Assembly (NCBI RefSeq): GCF_039631355.1 | Contig: NZ_JBDIVF010000001.1 | Coordinates: forward strand, 558,001 to 622,000 | Reading direction: 5' to 3' | DNA from: Uliginosibacterium paludis | GTDB lineage: Bacteria; Pseudomonadota; Gammaproteobacteria; Burkholderiales; Rhodocyclaceae | DNA length: 64,000 nt | In this document: in pieces, positions 44,679 to 53,020 of the stretch | How positions within the stretch are numbered: position 1 is the first letter of the stretch | Layout of the letters: each line of letters starts with the position of its first letter | Program-made: the position numbers and the translations under genes | The notes under the pieces: model-generated | What the model was told of the DNA's origin: nothing | The model's input: only the letters and a program-made list of their open reading frames with translations | The model's database searches: none

Positions 44679-45733
44679 CACGCGAGGTTTTCATCCAGGG
44701 CCGCGGACTTGTCTCCGCCCTCGGTCCCGACCTCCGGAGTGCGACAGCCTGCCTCGCGGCAGGCGGCGTCGCGCCCGGCCGGCTCTGCGGCCCGGACGGT
44801 TCCCCCGCCTGGCCCTACTTCGGCATTCCCGATGAAGACGATGACTGGCTCGCACGCGCGCACCGGCTGATCACCCGCGCCCAGGCCGAAAGCGGCACCG
44901 CCGACATCGACGCACCGCTGTTCATCGCCAGCTGCTCGATTCACATCGGCGCCATCGAAAGCAATCCGGCCCTGCACGGCGACTGCCTCGACTTCAGCGA
45001 CACGATTGCCCGCTGGCTGGGCTGGCACGGCCCGGTCTACTGGATCTCCACCGCCTGCACCTCCGCCAGCAATGCCCTGCTGGCCGCCGCAGAGCGCATC
45101 CGCTCGGGCAATGCCTCGCAAGCCCTCGTGTTGGGCGTGGAACTGCGCAACCGCTTCACCTGCGGAGGCTTCGCCGCGATGCAGCTGCTCGATACCCAAC
45201 GCCCTCGCCCGCTCGCGGCAGACCGCAGCGGGCTGGTGCTGGGCGAGGCAATCGGAGCGATCCGGCTCGGCACCGAACCCACGCGCTGGCGCTTGGCCGG
45301 CGGCGCAAACGTGGTGGATGGCCGGGATCCTGCCGGAGCTTCGACTGAAGCCGTAACCCGGATGACGCAGCAGGCCCTCGCGACAGCCGGTCTGGATGCC
45401 GGCGACATCGACCTCGTCAAGCTGCAGGCAGCCGGCAGCCCGGCCAGCGATCTGGCCGAGCTCGAAGGCCTGCGCGCCGCACTCGGCAAGCTGCCTGCGC
45501 TCACCAGTCTGAAAGCGGAGCTGGGCCATACGCTCGGCGCCTCTGGCGCGGCCGAACTGGCCCTGCTCACGGCCAGTATCGAAGAGGCCTGCTGGGCGCC
45601 GCCCCGCGCACCGGCCGACCCGGCGCTCGGCGCGCGCCTGTGCGACGAGGCACCACAAGCCCGATTCATTCTCCACAACATCCTCGGCTTTGGTGGCGGT
45701 CATGCCACGGTCATTGTGGAGGACTGTGCGTGA
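44675..45733 (+). CDS. Beta-ketoacyl synthase (FabF type) with a changed catalytic His
   Basis: A 352-residue thiolase-fold ketosynthase, shorter than FabF (about 410). The nucleophile C128 lies in ISTACTSASNALL and the second histidine H285 in AELGHTLGASGAAEL. The first catalytic His, normally in V-N-A-H-G-T, aligns with Q251 in VKLQAAGSPASDLAELE, so the triad is Cys-Gln-His. This could mean altered decarboxylation, or priming/chain-transfer use instead of normal extension. GTG start; overlaps its neighbours by 4 bases each. Confidence 0.85.
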   Translation: MTREVFIQGRGLVSALGPDLRSATACLAAGGVAPGRLCGPDGSPAWPYFGIPDEDDDWLARAHRLITRAQAESGTADIDAPLFIASCSIHIGAIESNPALHGDCLDFSDTIARWLGWHGPVYWISTACTSASNALLAAAERIRSGNASQALVLGVELRNRFTCGGFAAMQLLDTQRPRPLAADRSGLVLGEAIGAIRLGTEPTRWRLAGGANVVDGRDPAGASTEAVTRMTQQALATAGLDAGDIDLVKLQAAGSPASDLAELEGLRAALGKLPALTSLKAELGHTLGASGAAELALLTASIEEACWAPPRAPADPALGARLCDEAPQARFILHNILGFGGGHATVIVEDCA

Positions 45734-46296
45734 GCCACTGGCAGATCCTCGGTCGCTGCATCGCATCGCCCCCGCCGACGGACTGGCGCGAACGCCTGCT
45801 CGCCCGCCTGCGCAGCCGACCGCGCAGGCTCGGCAGCTGGTGCGAGCTGGGGCTCTTCGGCGCACTGGAGTGTCTGGCAGATGCTGGTGAAGACAGCCTG
45901 CCGGATCACGCACGCCTGAGCGTGGCAACGCGCTATGGTCCGGACCAGGCACTGCTGGGCGCGCTCCGCAGCGCGGCGGAGGATGGCCTGCCGATGCCGA
46001 TGGCATTTCTGCAAAGCCAGCCCGGACAACTCATTGCGCACTTCTCCGCCGCCACCGGCTGGCTGGGCGACGGGCGCATGCTGGCTTGCCGGCAGCCCAT
46101 CGATGCACTGCGCCTGAGCTGCGGGGCAGCGGAGGCAAGCGAGCTCCTGCTGGGCTGGCTTGACGAGCGCGAAGCGGCGGCCTGCAGCATCTGGCTGCGG
46201 CTGCGCCGCCTGCCGTCCTCGCTACTCGACACGCCGCCCCTGCCCGAGTCCGTAGAAGACTTCGTCAATCCGGACTTCCGGTTTTTCCGCGTCTGA
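45730..46296 (+). CDS. Small ketosynthase-like (chain-length-factor-like) protein
   Basis: A 188-residue protein (GTG start at 45730, 4-base overlap with the ketosynthase). It resembles the short Ketoacyl-synt_2 proteins of aryl polyene and related clusters: VATRYGPDQALLGALRSAAE followed by PMPMAFLQSQPGQLIAHFSA, a half-size ketosynthase fold without the active-site Cys. It may form a heterodimer with the preceding ketosynthase and set the chain length. The assignment is tentative. It is the last gene of the cluster, convergent with ahpF. Confidence 0.62.
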   Translation: MSHWQILGRCIASPPPTDWRERLLARLRSRPRRLGSWCELGLFGALECLADAGEDSLPDHARLSVATRYGPDQALLGALRSAAEDGLPMPMAFLQSQPGQLIAHFSAATGWLGDGRMLACRQPIDALRLSCGAAEASELLLGWLDEREAAACSIWLRLRRLPSSLLDTPPLPESVEDFVNPDFRFFRV

Positions 46297-46334
46297 AAAA
46301 AGTCGGGGCGAAGCCGCTTTCGCAGCTTCGCCCC
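46297..46334 (-). terminator. Terminator of ahpF (possibly bidirectional)
   Basis: GGGGCGAAGC (46305-46314) pairs with GCTTCGCCCC (46325-46334). On the minus strand it is followed by a T run (A run 46297-46301 on plus). It ends ahpF and may also stop the converging cluster transcript. Confidence 0.8.
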
Positions 46335-46357
46335 TGCACCACCACGACCTGAAGGGA

Positions 46358-47911
46358 TCAGGCAGCGGAGGTCCGGATCAGATGATCGAAGGCCGACAGC
46401 GAGGCCTTGGAGCCCTCGCCCATGGCGATGATGATCTGCTTGTAGGGCACCGTCGTGCAGTCGCCTGCGGCAAACACGCCCGGCAACGAAGTCTGGCCCT
46501 TGGCATCCACCTCGATCTCGCCGCGCGGGGAGAGATTCACCGTGCCCTTGAGCCAGTCGGTGTTGGGCACCAGACCGATCTGCACGAAGATGCCTTCCAG
46601 CTCGATGCGCTTTTCTTCACCACTGACACGGTCCTTGTACTTGAGGCCGTTGACCTTGTCGGTGCCGGTCACTTCAGTCGTCTGGGCCGAGACGATGATG
46701 TCTACGTTGGGCAGGCTGCGCAGCTTCTTCTGCAGCACGGCGTCGGCACGCAACTGGCTGTCGAACTCCAGCAGGGTCACATGCGCGACGATGCCGGCCA
46801 GATCGATCGCCGCTTCCACACCCGAGTTGCCGCCACCGATGACCGCCACGCGCTTGCCGCGGAACAGCGGACCGTCGCAGTGCGGGCAGTAGGCCACGCC
46901 CTTGGTGCGGAACTCCGCCTCGCCCGGCACATTCATGTTGCGCCAGCGCGCGCCAGTGGCCAGCACCACGGTCTTGCTCTTCACGACAGCACCATTCTCG
47001 AGCTTCACCTCGATGCCGCCATCAACCGGCACCAGGGCGCTGGCGCGCTGAAGATTCATGATGTCGACACCGTATTCCTTCACATGCTCTTCGAGTGCCA
47101 TCGCGAGCTTTGGACCCTCGGTCGCCTTCACCGAAATGAAGTTCTCGATGCCCAGCGTGTCCATCACCTGGCCACCGAAGCGCTCGGCCAGCACACCGGT
47201 GCGGATGCCCTTGCGCGCGGCATAGATCGCGGCCGCCGAACCGGCAGGTCCGCCGCCCACCACCAGCACGTCGAAGGCTTCCTTGGCGGAAATTTTCTCG
47301 GCATCCCGCGCGGCAGCGCCGGTGTCGAGCTTGGCAATGATTTCCTCGATCGTCATGCGGCCTTGGCCGAACAGCTCGCCGTTCAGATAGACCGCCGGCA
47401 CGCCCATGATCTGCCGGTCTTCCACTTCATTCTGGAACAGCGCGCCGTCGATCATCGTGGTCGACACGTTCGGGTTCAGCACCGCCATCAGGTTGAGCGC
47501 CTGGACCACGTCCGGGCAGTTGTGGCAGGAGAGCGAGATGAAGACCTCGAACGCGTACTTGCCCGGCAGCGCCTTGATCTGCTCGATGACATCAGCATCC
47601 ACCTTGGGCGGATGACCACCGGCCTGCAGCAGTGCGAGCACGAGGGAAGTGAATTCGTGGCCCAACGGAATGCCGGCGAAGCGGATGCCCATCGGCTGAC
47701 CGACGCGCTGCACGACGAAGGAGGGCTTGCGGGCAGAACCGGTGGGATCTTCCCGCAGCGTGATCTTGTCGGAGAGCGCGACGATCTCGTCCAGCAGCTC
47801 GCGGACTTCAGCCGACTTGGCCCCGTCGTCGAGCGCGGCGACGAGTTCGATGGGTTGCTGCAGACGGGTCAGATAGCCCTGCAGCTGGGTCTTGAGGTTA
47901 GCGTCCAACAT
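46358..47911 (-). CDS. ahpF: Alkyl hydroperoxide reductase subunit F
   Basis: The 517-residue NADH-dependent flavoprotein that reduces AhpC. The N-terminal double-thioredoxin domain has its redox pair in LSCHNCPDVV; the FAD site is VLVVGGGPAGSAAAIYAARK; the thioredoxin-reductase-type pair is YCPHCDGP; the NAD site is VAVIGGGNSGVEAAIDLAG. Full length for the family. It is downstream of ahpC on the same strand with a 258-base gap that contains a hairpin. Confidence 0.96.
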   Translation of the reverse strand: MLDANLKTQLQGYLTRLQQPIELVAALDDGAKSAEVRELLDEIVALSDKITLREDPTGSARKPSFVVQRVGQPMGIRFAGIPLGHEFTSLVLALLQAGGHPPKVDADVIEQIKALPGKYAFEVFISLSCHNCPDVVQALNLMAVLNPNVSTTMIDGALFQNEVEDRQIMGVPAVYLNGELFGQGRMTIEEIIAKLDTGAAARDAEKISAKEAFDVLVVGGGPAGSAAAIYAARKGIRTGVLAERFGGQVMDTLGIENFISVKATEGPKLAMALEEHVKEYGVDIMNLQRASALVPVDGGIEVKLENGAVVKSKTVVLATGARWRNMNVPGEAEFRTKGVAYCPHCDGPLFRGKRVAVIGGGNSGVEAAIDLAGIVAHVTLLEFDSQLRADAVLQKKLRSLPNVDIIVSAQTTEVTGTDKVNGLKYKDRVSGEEKRIELEGIFVQIGLVPNTDWLKGTVNLSPRGEIEVDAKGQTSLPGVFAAGDCTTVPYKQIIIAMGEGSKASLSAFDHLIRTSAA

Positions 47912-48098
47912 GATCAGCTCTTTCTTTGGTCGATAGTCATCCGGCTCCGACTGCTAACCGGAGGCTGGAGGGTGTTGGGATCGGGGATGCCTGTCGGTCA
48001 GGCGATGTGTGGTCCGGCGCTCATGGGTGGCGCCGGATCCTTGCCGCTAGGGCGCTCTCTGGGGCTGGAGGGCGTAATCTGCAGCTCCTGCCTGTGCT

Positions 48099-48116
48099 GG
48101 CGGGCTGCAGCCCGCC
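48099..48116 (-). promoter_or_regulatory. Intercistronic hairpin between ahpC and ahpF
   Basis: GGCGGGC (48099-48105) and GCCCGCC (48110-48116) flank TGCA. The structure can separate the more abundant ahpC mRNA from ahpF. A second GC-rich inverted pair (GCCGGC ... GCCGGC) follows at about 48114-48140. Confidence 0.5.
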
Positions 48117-48169
48117 GGCATTTTCCTGCGCCGGCCGGGAACCCGGCCAGCCACAGGAAGAAGGAACAA

Positions 48170-48733
48170 TCAGATCTTGCCGACCAGGTCCAGCGACGGA
48201 GCCAGCGTGGCTTCGCCTTCCTTCCACTTCGCCGGGCACACTTCGCCCGGGTGCGAGGCCACGTACTGGGCAGCCTTCACCTTGCGCAGCAGTTCGCCCG
48301 CGTCACGACCGATGCCACCGGCATTGATCTCGACGATCTGGATCTTGCCTTCCGGATCGATCACGAAGGTGCCGCGATCAGCCAGGCCGGCTTCCTCGAT
48401 CATCACGCCGAAGTTGCGGGTGATGGTGCCGGTGGGGTCACCGATCATCGGGTAGCTGATCTTCTTGATGGTGTCCGACGTGTCGTGCCAGGCCTTGTGG
48501 GTGAAGTGGGTGTCGGTCGACACGGCATACACTTCGACGCCCAGCTTCTTGAATTCGGGGTACAGGTCGGCCATGTCGCCAAGTTCGGTCGGGCACACGA
48601 AGGTGAAGTCGGCCGGGTAGAAGAACACGACGGACCACTTGCCCTTCAGATCGGCGTCGGACACGTCGATGAACTTGCCGTTGTGGAAGGCGGTGGCCTT
48701 GAAGGGCTTCACTTCGGAATTGATGTAGGACAT
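48170..48733 (-). CDS. ahpC: Alkyl hydroperoxide reductase subunit C (peroxiredoxin)
   Basis: A 187-residue typical 2-Cys peroxiredoxin that reduces H2O2 and organic peroxides. The peroxidatic C47 is in ADFTFVCPTELGD and the resolving C166 in HPGEVCPAKWKEG. MSYINSEVKPFKATAFHNGK is the standard AhpC start, so ATG 48733 is chosen although the frame is open to 48781. It is electron-fed by AhpF downstream. An OxyR-type site lies about 100 bases upstream. Confidence 0.96.
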   Translation of the reverse strand: MSYINSEVKPFKATAFHNGKFIDVSDADLKGKWSVVFFYPADFTFVCPTELGDMADLYPEFKKLGVEVYAVSTDTHFTHKAWHDTSDTIKKISYPMIGDPTGTITRNFGVMIEEAGLADRGTFVIDPEGKIQIVEINAGGIGRDAGELLRKVKAAQYVASHPGEVCPAKWKEGEATLAPSLDLVGKI

Positions 48734-48830
48734 CTGTCTCTCCTGTCTGAAAAACAAAGGGTGTTGAAGAACGGTTCCCATGGTACTGACGGCCGAAGCA
48801 TTAATCTAATTCAATGCGCCAAAAGTTTTG

Positions 48831-48845
48831 ATAGCGAAACCCTAT
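48831..48845. promoter_or_regulatory. OxyR-type binding half-site ahead of ahpC
   Basis: ATAG (48831-48834), seven bases, CTAT (48842-48845) matches the ATAG-N7-CTAT half of the OxyR operator. It lies 98 bases before the ahpC start; a further CTAT-like element follows. Regulation by OxyR is inferred from motif and gene function. Confidence 0.55.
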
Positions 48846-48924
48846 CAACTATCCGCTTGGCTGAGCGCGGCCGGAACGCCGGACTCTACGCCGGCACCTG
48901 TGTCATGCACATGACACCTGTTCT

Positions 48925-49692
48925 TCAGAGCAGTTCCCTTGCCCTGACCCGGAAACCGTTTTCCTGCAGGGTCTGGCGGATGCGCGTGGCGAAGGCCAAA
49001 GCGTGCGCGCCGTCGCCATGCAGGCAGATGCTCTCTGCGCGCAATTCGAGCTGGCCGCCATCGAGCGTCGTGATGCGCTCACCGCGCGCCAGGGCGAGCG
49101 TCTGGCTCAGCGCCTGCCCTTCATCCTCGATCACCGCTCCCGGCTGGCCCCGCGGTGCCAGCGCGCCGCTCGAGAGGTACGCCCGGTCTGCAAAGACTTC
49201 GGAAATGCTCTCCAGCCCGTGCCGGCCGGCCGCCGCGATCAGCTCGCTGCCGGCCAGGCCCATGAGCTTCAGCGTGGGGTCGAAGTCGCGTATCGCCATC
49301 GCGATGGCGTCGGCCAGGGCCGGATCTTTCGCCGCCTGGTTGTAGAGCGCGCCATGCGGTTTCACATGCGCCAGCCGCCCGCCCTCGACGCGCACGATCG
49401 CCTCCAGCGCGCCGATCTGGTACAGGACAGCGGAATAAACGGAATCCAGTGACAGCTTGAGCTCACGCCGGCCGAAATGCTCCCGATCGGCATAGCCGGG
49501 ATGTGCGCCAATGGCGACGCCACAGCGCAGGGCGGCCTGCACGGCCAGCCGCATGCTGTCGGAATCCCCCGCATGCCAGCCGCAGGCGATGTTGGCCGAG
49601 CTCACGCGCTCAAGGATCGCCGCGTCGTCTCCGCAACCCTCGCCCAGATCGGCGTTGAGGTCGATCTGAAGCTTGTCAGTGTCCATAGGCAC
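48925..49692 (-). CDS. pxpA: 5-oxoprolinase subunit A (LamB/YcsF family)
   Basis: PxpA with PxpB and PxpC hydrolyses 5-oxoproline to glutamate using ATP. The 255-residue protein has the family start LQIDLNADLGEGCGDDAAI and ANIACGWHAGDSDSM, then CGVAIGAHPGYADREHFGRR and LAHVKPHGALYNQA, all diagnostic for LamB/YcsF. Start ATG 49692 or 49686; both lie inside pxpC (up to 17-base overlap). It is last in the regulator-pxpB-pxpC-pxpA unit. Confidence 0.94.
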   Translation of the reverse strand: MPMDTDKLQIDLNADLGEGCGDDAAILERVSSANIACGWHAGDSDSMRLAVQAALRCGVAIGAHPGYADREHFGRRELKLSLDSVYSAVLYQIGALEAIVRVEGGRLAHVKPHGALYNQAAKDPALADAIAMAIRDFDPTLKLMGLAGSELIAAAGRHGLESISEVFADRAYLSSGALAPRGQPGAVIEDEGQALSQTLALARGERITTLDGGQLELRAESICLHGDGAHALAFATRIRQTLQENGFRVRARELL

Positions 49693-50605
49693 TCCACTCG
49701 AATCGTCTCAGATGCTGCAGCCAGACCTGGCGCGCCGCCGCGGCGCCGGCGGCATCGGTCTGAACGAAATGCACGGATTGCCCCGGTCGTACCTGGGCAA
49801 GTTTCCACAGGTCGGCCTCGATCACGCTGGCGATGCGCGGATAGCCTCCGGTGGTCTGGGCGTCGGCCAGCAGCACGATCGGCTGCCCCGCAGGTGGCAC
49901 CTGGATGACGCCCGGCAGCACCAGATGAGAGAGCAGGTCACGCGCGCCGCGGCGCTTGAGCACCGGCCCCTGCAGGCGACAGCCCATCCGGTTGCTCTGG
50001 CTGCTGACCTGCCAGCCCGAATCGAAAAAGGCCTTGCGCGCCGCGGGCTCGAACTGCTCGAACTCGGGGCCGGGCAGAACCCGTATGCCGGGCGCCCATT
50101 CGAGTTGCAGCACGCCACAGCGGGCCGTGAGTGCGGCGTGCGCGGGGCCCAGGGGCAGCCGGTCGCCGGCCAGCAGCGCCCGCCCGGCCATGCCACCGAA
50201 GCCCGCCTGCAGATCGGTGGCACGCGCGCCCAGCACTTCCGGCACCGCAATACCGCCATCCACCGCAAGATAGAGCCGCATCCCGCGGCGCGGCCCATTC
50301 AGGCGCAGACGCTGACCCGCACGAAAGGGCTCACGCCAACCGGACCAGAGCTCGCGATCATCGAGCTTCGCATCGAACAGCGCACCGGTCAGGGCCAGCC
50401 AGCCGTCCCGCTCGAAACGGATCTCGACCGGCCCGCACACGATTTCGAGCCCGGCGGCGCCCGGCGGGTTGTCCACCAGGCGGTTCGCCAGCACCAGCGA
50501 AGGCGCATCCATCGCGCCGGCCTGCGTGATGCCGAGATGCCGCAGGCCTTCCCGCCCCAGATCCTGCACGGTGTTGAAGCGGCCGGGGTTGAGGATCTCA
50601 AGCAT
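49676..50605 (-). CDS. pxpC: 5-oxoprolinase subunit C (KipA/AHS2 domain)
   Basis: A 309-residue protein of the allophanate-hydrolase-subunit-2 type: MLEILNPGRFNTVQDLGREG at the start, then GAMDAPSLVLANRLVDNPPG and LEIVCGPVEIRFERDG, all standard for PxpC. A frame extension to 50677 overlaps pxpB and is unlike the family. It overlaps pxpB by 8 bases and pxpA by up to 17. Confidence 0.93.
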   Translation of the reverse strand: MLEILNPGRFNTVQDLGREGLRHLGITQAGAMDAPSLVLANRLVDNPPGAAGLEIVCGPVEIRFERDGWLALTGALFDAKLDDRELWSGWREPFRAGQRLRLNGPRRGMRLYLAVDGGIAVPEVLGARATDLQAGFGGMAGRALLAGDRLPLGPAHAALTARCGVLQLEWAPGIRVLPGPEFEQFEPAARKAFFDSGWQVSSQSNRMGCRLQGPVLKRRGARDLLSHLVLPGVIQVPPAGQPIVLLADAQTTGGYPRIASVIEADLWKLAQVRPGQSVHFVQTDAAGAAAARQVWLQHLRRFEWSAYGH

Positions 50606-51284
50606 GAACACGCTCCGCGACGAAGCGAACCGTGTCGCCCGGCAGCAGCAGCGAGGGTTGCTCGCGGCCCGGGTCAAACAGGCTCAGTGAGGTGCGGCCG
50701 ATCAGCTGCCAGCCGCCCGGGCTCTGCGCCGGATAGATCCCGGTCTGCTCGCCGCCGATGCCGACACTGCCGGCCGGCACGGCCAGACGGGGTTCCGTCC
50801 GGCGGGGCATCTCAAGCTCGGGCGGCAGGCCGCCCATGTAGGCGAAGCCAGGCTGAAAGCCCAGAAAGAACACCGTGTACTCGGCCGAGCTGTGCGCCTT
50901 GACGAGCCGCGCCGGCTTCATGCCGACAAGCCTGGCGGCCTCCGCAAGATCGGGCCCGGCCTCGCCACCGTATTCCACCGGAATATGCACTTCACGCCGC
51001 GCAGGCGTTTTTGCCGAAGCACCGCGCCACAGCCGGCGCAGATCCGCCAGCACGGTGTCGGCGGACTCCCGCTGCGGATCGAACACCACACCGAGATTGT
51101 TCATGCCCGGCACCACGTCCAGGAATCGCCCGCCGGCCACCAGCTTTTCGGCCAGCCACCAGATCCGGCGCTGGCAGGCCAGACTCGCCGGTGCGTCGGA
51201 ATGAATCACTGCGCAGCGCTCGCCCTGCAGGTAGAAGCGTGTGCTGCCGCCTCGCGCGCCCGGCTCGTTTGATGCGGATGTCAT
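50598..51284 (-). CDS. pxpB: 5-oxoprolinase subunit B (KipI/AHS1 domain)
   Basis: A 228-residue allophanate-hydrolase-subunit-1 type protein. Diagnostic stretches are VPGMNNLGVVFDP, HIPVEYGGEAGPDLAEAARL, FFLGFQPGFAYMGGLPPEL and AVPAGSVGIGGEQTGIYPAQ followed by SPGGWQLIGRT. ATG 51284 is 7 bases after the regulator gene, indicating one transcript. Confidence 0.93.
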   Translation of the reverse strand: MTSASNEPGARGGSTRFYLQGERCAVIHSDAPASLACQRRIWWLAEKLVAGGRFLDVVPGMNNLGVVFDPQRESADTVLADLRRLWRGASAKTPARREVHIPVEYGGEAGPDLAEAARLVGMKPARLVKAHSSAEYTVFFLGFQPGFAYMGGLPPELEMPRRTEPRLAVPAGSVGIGGEQTGIYPAQSPGGWQLIGRTSLSLFDPGREQPSLLLPGDTVRFVAERVHA

Positions 51285-51291
51285 CTTCGCT

Positions 51292-51831
51292 TCAGGCAGA
51301 TGCAGTCGACGCTGCCCGCGCGGCCTGGTCATAACGACCGGAGAGCGTGCGCAGCAGACTGGCGAGGTCCCCGATGCGGGCGTTGTCTTCCGCGCTGCCG
51401 GAGAAGGCTGGCATCAGCCAGGCTTCGCGCACGTCCCGATAGACCATGCAGACTTCGCGGCCTTCGGGCGTCACCGAGAAGAAGGATTCCTTGCCGTTGC
51501 GCGCGCTGCTCACCAAGCCCAGCCCGGCCAGCTTGCGCAGGGAATAGGAGACGACGTGCGTGTCTTCCACATTGAGCACGAAGCAGATGTCGGCCAGGCG
51601 TTTCTCGGTATTGCGATGCGCCACATGGTGCAGCACCAGCACATCGATCGGCGTCATGTCCTTCACGCCGGAGGCATTCATGCAACGCATCATCCAGCGC
51701 GAGAACGCATGCCACGCGATGATGAGGCCGAACTCCATCTCGGAGAGTTCGGGCGACTTGGGCGAGACCAGATGCTCCGACGACACGATGCGGACGCTCT
51801 CTCTTGCGGGTTCGGCCGGGTTCCTGACCAT
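51292..51831 (-). CDS. Winged-helix (MarR-like) transcriptional regulator
   Basis: A 179-residue DNA-binding protein. The winged helix-turn-helix is at about 55-125 (MTPIDVLVLHHVAHRNTEKR, LADICFVLNVEDTHVVSYSL, RKLAGLGLVSSARNGKE), with helical flanks for dimerisation as in MarR proteins. It is the first gene of the unit containing pxpBCA and is divergent from the TRAP transporter; the perfect palindrome in the shared intergenic region is the obvious operator, so repression of both arms with release by the substrate is likely. Confidence 0.85.
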   Translation of the reverse strand: MVRNPAEPARESVRIVSSEHLVSPKSPELSEMEFGLIIAWHAFSRWMMRCMNASGVKDMTPIDVLVLHHVAHRNTEKRLADICFVLNVEDTHVVSYSLRKLAGLGLVSSARNGKESFFSVTPEGREVCMVYRDVREAWLMPAFSGSAEDNARIGDLASLLRTLSGRYDQAARAASTASA

Positions 51832-51899
51832 GTTTTTCCTCCTCGGTATTCCGGGTTGTGAGCCACCTTATACGGCTTGCGAAAACGATTCTACGTCTA

Positions 51900-51928
51900 C
51901 AAAACACATACGAAATATATGTGTTTTG
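51900..51928. promoter_or_regulatory. Palindromic operator between the regulator and the TRAP genes
   Basis: Perfect 11-base arms CAAAACACATA (51900-51910) and TATGTGTTTTG (51918-51928) flank a 7-base centre. The right arm covers the -35 of the forward promoter (51926-51931), a repression geometry. It is the only such palindrome in the 197-base intergenic region. Confidence 0.8.
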
Positions 51929-51954
51929 AAAACAACTTGCCGCTACATTAGATG
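51926..51954 (+). promoter_or_regulatory. Sigma-70 promoter of the TRAP operon
   Basis: -35 TTGAAA (51926-51931), 17-base spacer, -10 TAGATG (51949-51954); the dctP start is 75 bases further on, preceded by GGAGG. The -35 is embedded in the palindrome. Confidence 0.6.
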
Positions 51955-52028
51955 CGTCAGGCAGCCTCTCCTGTCCTTGCGCCCCGAAATTGCGTTGCCT
52001 TCATCCCGACCTTCCGGAGGATTTTCCG

Positions 52029-53012
52029 ATGAATACCGCCCGCAGCCTTCGCCACACCCTGAGTACCGCCATTGCCGCGCTGGGCCTTGTTGCCGGCGCC
52101 CACGCCCAGACCGCCTGGGACATGCCCACGCCCTACCCGACCAGCAACTTCCACACCGAAAACATCCAGCAGTTCGTGGCCGATATCGACAAGGCCAGCG
52201 GCGGCAAGCTCAAGATCACCGTGCATGCCAACGGCTCGCTGTTCAAGGCCAACGAGATCAAGCGTGCGGTGCAGGGCGGCCAGGCCCAGATCGGCGAGAT
52301 CATCATTTCCGGCATGGCCAATGAAGATCCGATCTACGCGCTCGACAACGTACCCTTTCTCGCCACCAGCTATGCCGACGCGAAGAAGCTCTGGGTCGCG
52401 TCGAAGAGCGCGGTCGAAGCGAAGCTGGCGAAGAACGGCATCAAGCTGCTCTACTCGGTGCCCTGGCCGCCGCAGGGCCTCTACTCGAAAACCGAAGTCA
52501 GCTCGATGGATGCGCTCAAGCGCCTGAAGATCCGCTCCTACAGCCCGACCGTGGCCCGCATGATCGAGCTGATGGGTGCGCAGCCCGTCACCGTGCAGGC
52601 GGCGGACCTGACCCAGGCCCTCTCCACCGGCGTGGTGTCGGCAAACGTGACCTCGGGCGCCACCGGCTACGACACCAAGAGCTGGGAACAGCTGAAGTAC
52701 TTCTACGACGTGCAGGCCTGGCTGCCGAAGAACATTGTCATCGTGTCGCAGAAAGCCTTCGACGCGCTCGACCCGGCCACGCAGAAGGCGGTGACCACGG
52801 CCGCCGCCGCCGCGGAAGCACGCGGCTGGAAGATCTCGGAAGAGAAGACGGCCTGGTATCTGGATGAGCTGAAGAAGAACGGCATGACGATCGCCCCGGC
52901 CTCTGCCGAACTCAAGGCCGGCCTCGTCAAGGTAGGCGAGAAGATGGCCGCCGAGTGGGCCGAATCCGCCGGCCCCGAAGGCAAGAAGGTGCTCGAGGCC
53001 TACAAGAAGTAA
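52029..53012 (+). CDS. dctP: TRAP transporter substrate-binding protein DctP
   Basis: A 327-residue periplasmic binding protein with signal peptide (cut near AHA|QTA). The DctP fold is shown by IQQFVADIDKASGGKLKITV, ANEIKRAVQGGQAQIGEIII and GLYSKTEVSSMDALKRLKIR, where the conserved Arg (KIRS) salt-bridges the substrate carboxylate in the family. Bordetella DctP proteins of this sort bind pyroglutamate, which fits the adjacent pxpBCA. ATG 52029 follows GGAGG; the frame is open to 51990. Confidence 0.93.
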   Translation: MNTARSLRHTLSTAIAALGLVAGAHAQTAWDMPTPYPTSNFHTENIQQFVADIDKASGGKLKITVHANGSLFKANEIKRAVQGGQAQIGEIIISGMANEDPIYALDNVPFLATSYADAKKLWVASKSAVEAKLAKNGIKLLYSVPWPPQGLYSKTEVSSMDALKRLKIRSYSPTVARMIELMGAQPVTVQAADLTQALSTGVVSANVTSGATGYDTKSWEQLKYFYDVQAWLPKNIVIVSQKAFDALDPATQKAVTTAAAAAEARGWKISEEKTAWYLDELKKNGMTIAPASAELKAGLVKVGEKMAAEWAESAGPEGKKVLEAYKK

Positions 53013-53020
53013 GCAACACG

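Noticed and set aside
38858..46296. Complete aryl polyene cluster
   Set aside because: Ammonia lyase, AMP ligase, ketoreductase, dehydratase and glycosyl/acyltransferase genes expected for aryl polyenes are absent from this window; only the ketosynthase pair and ACP are shared.
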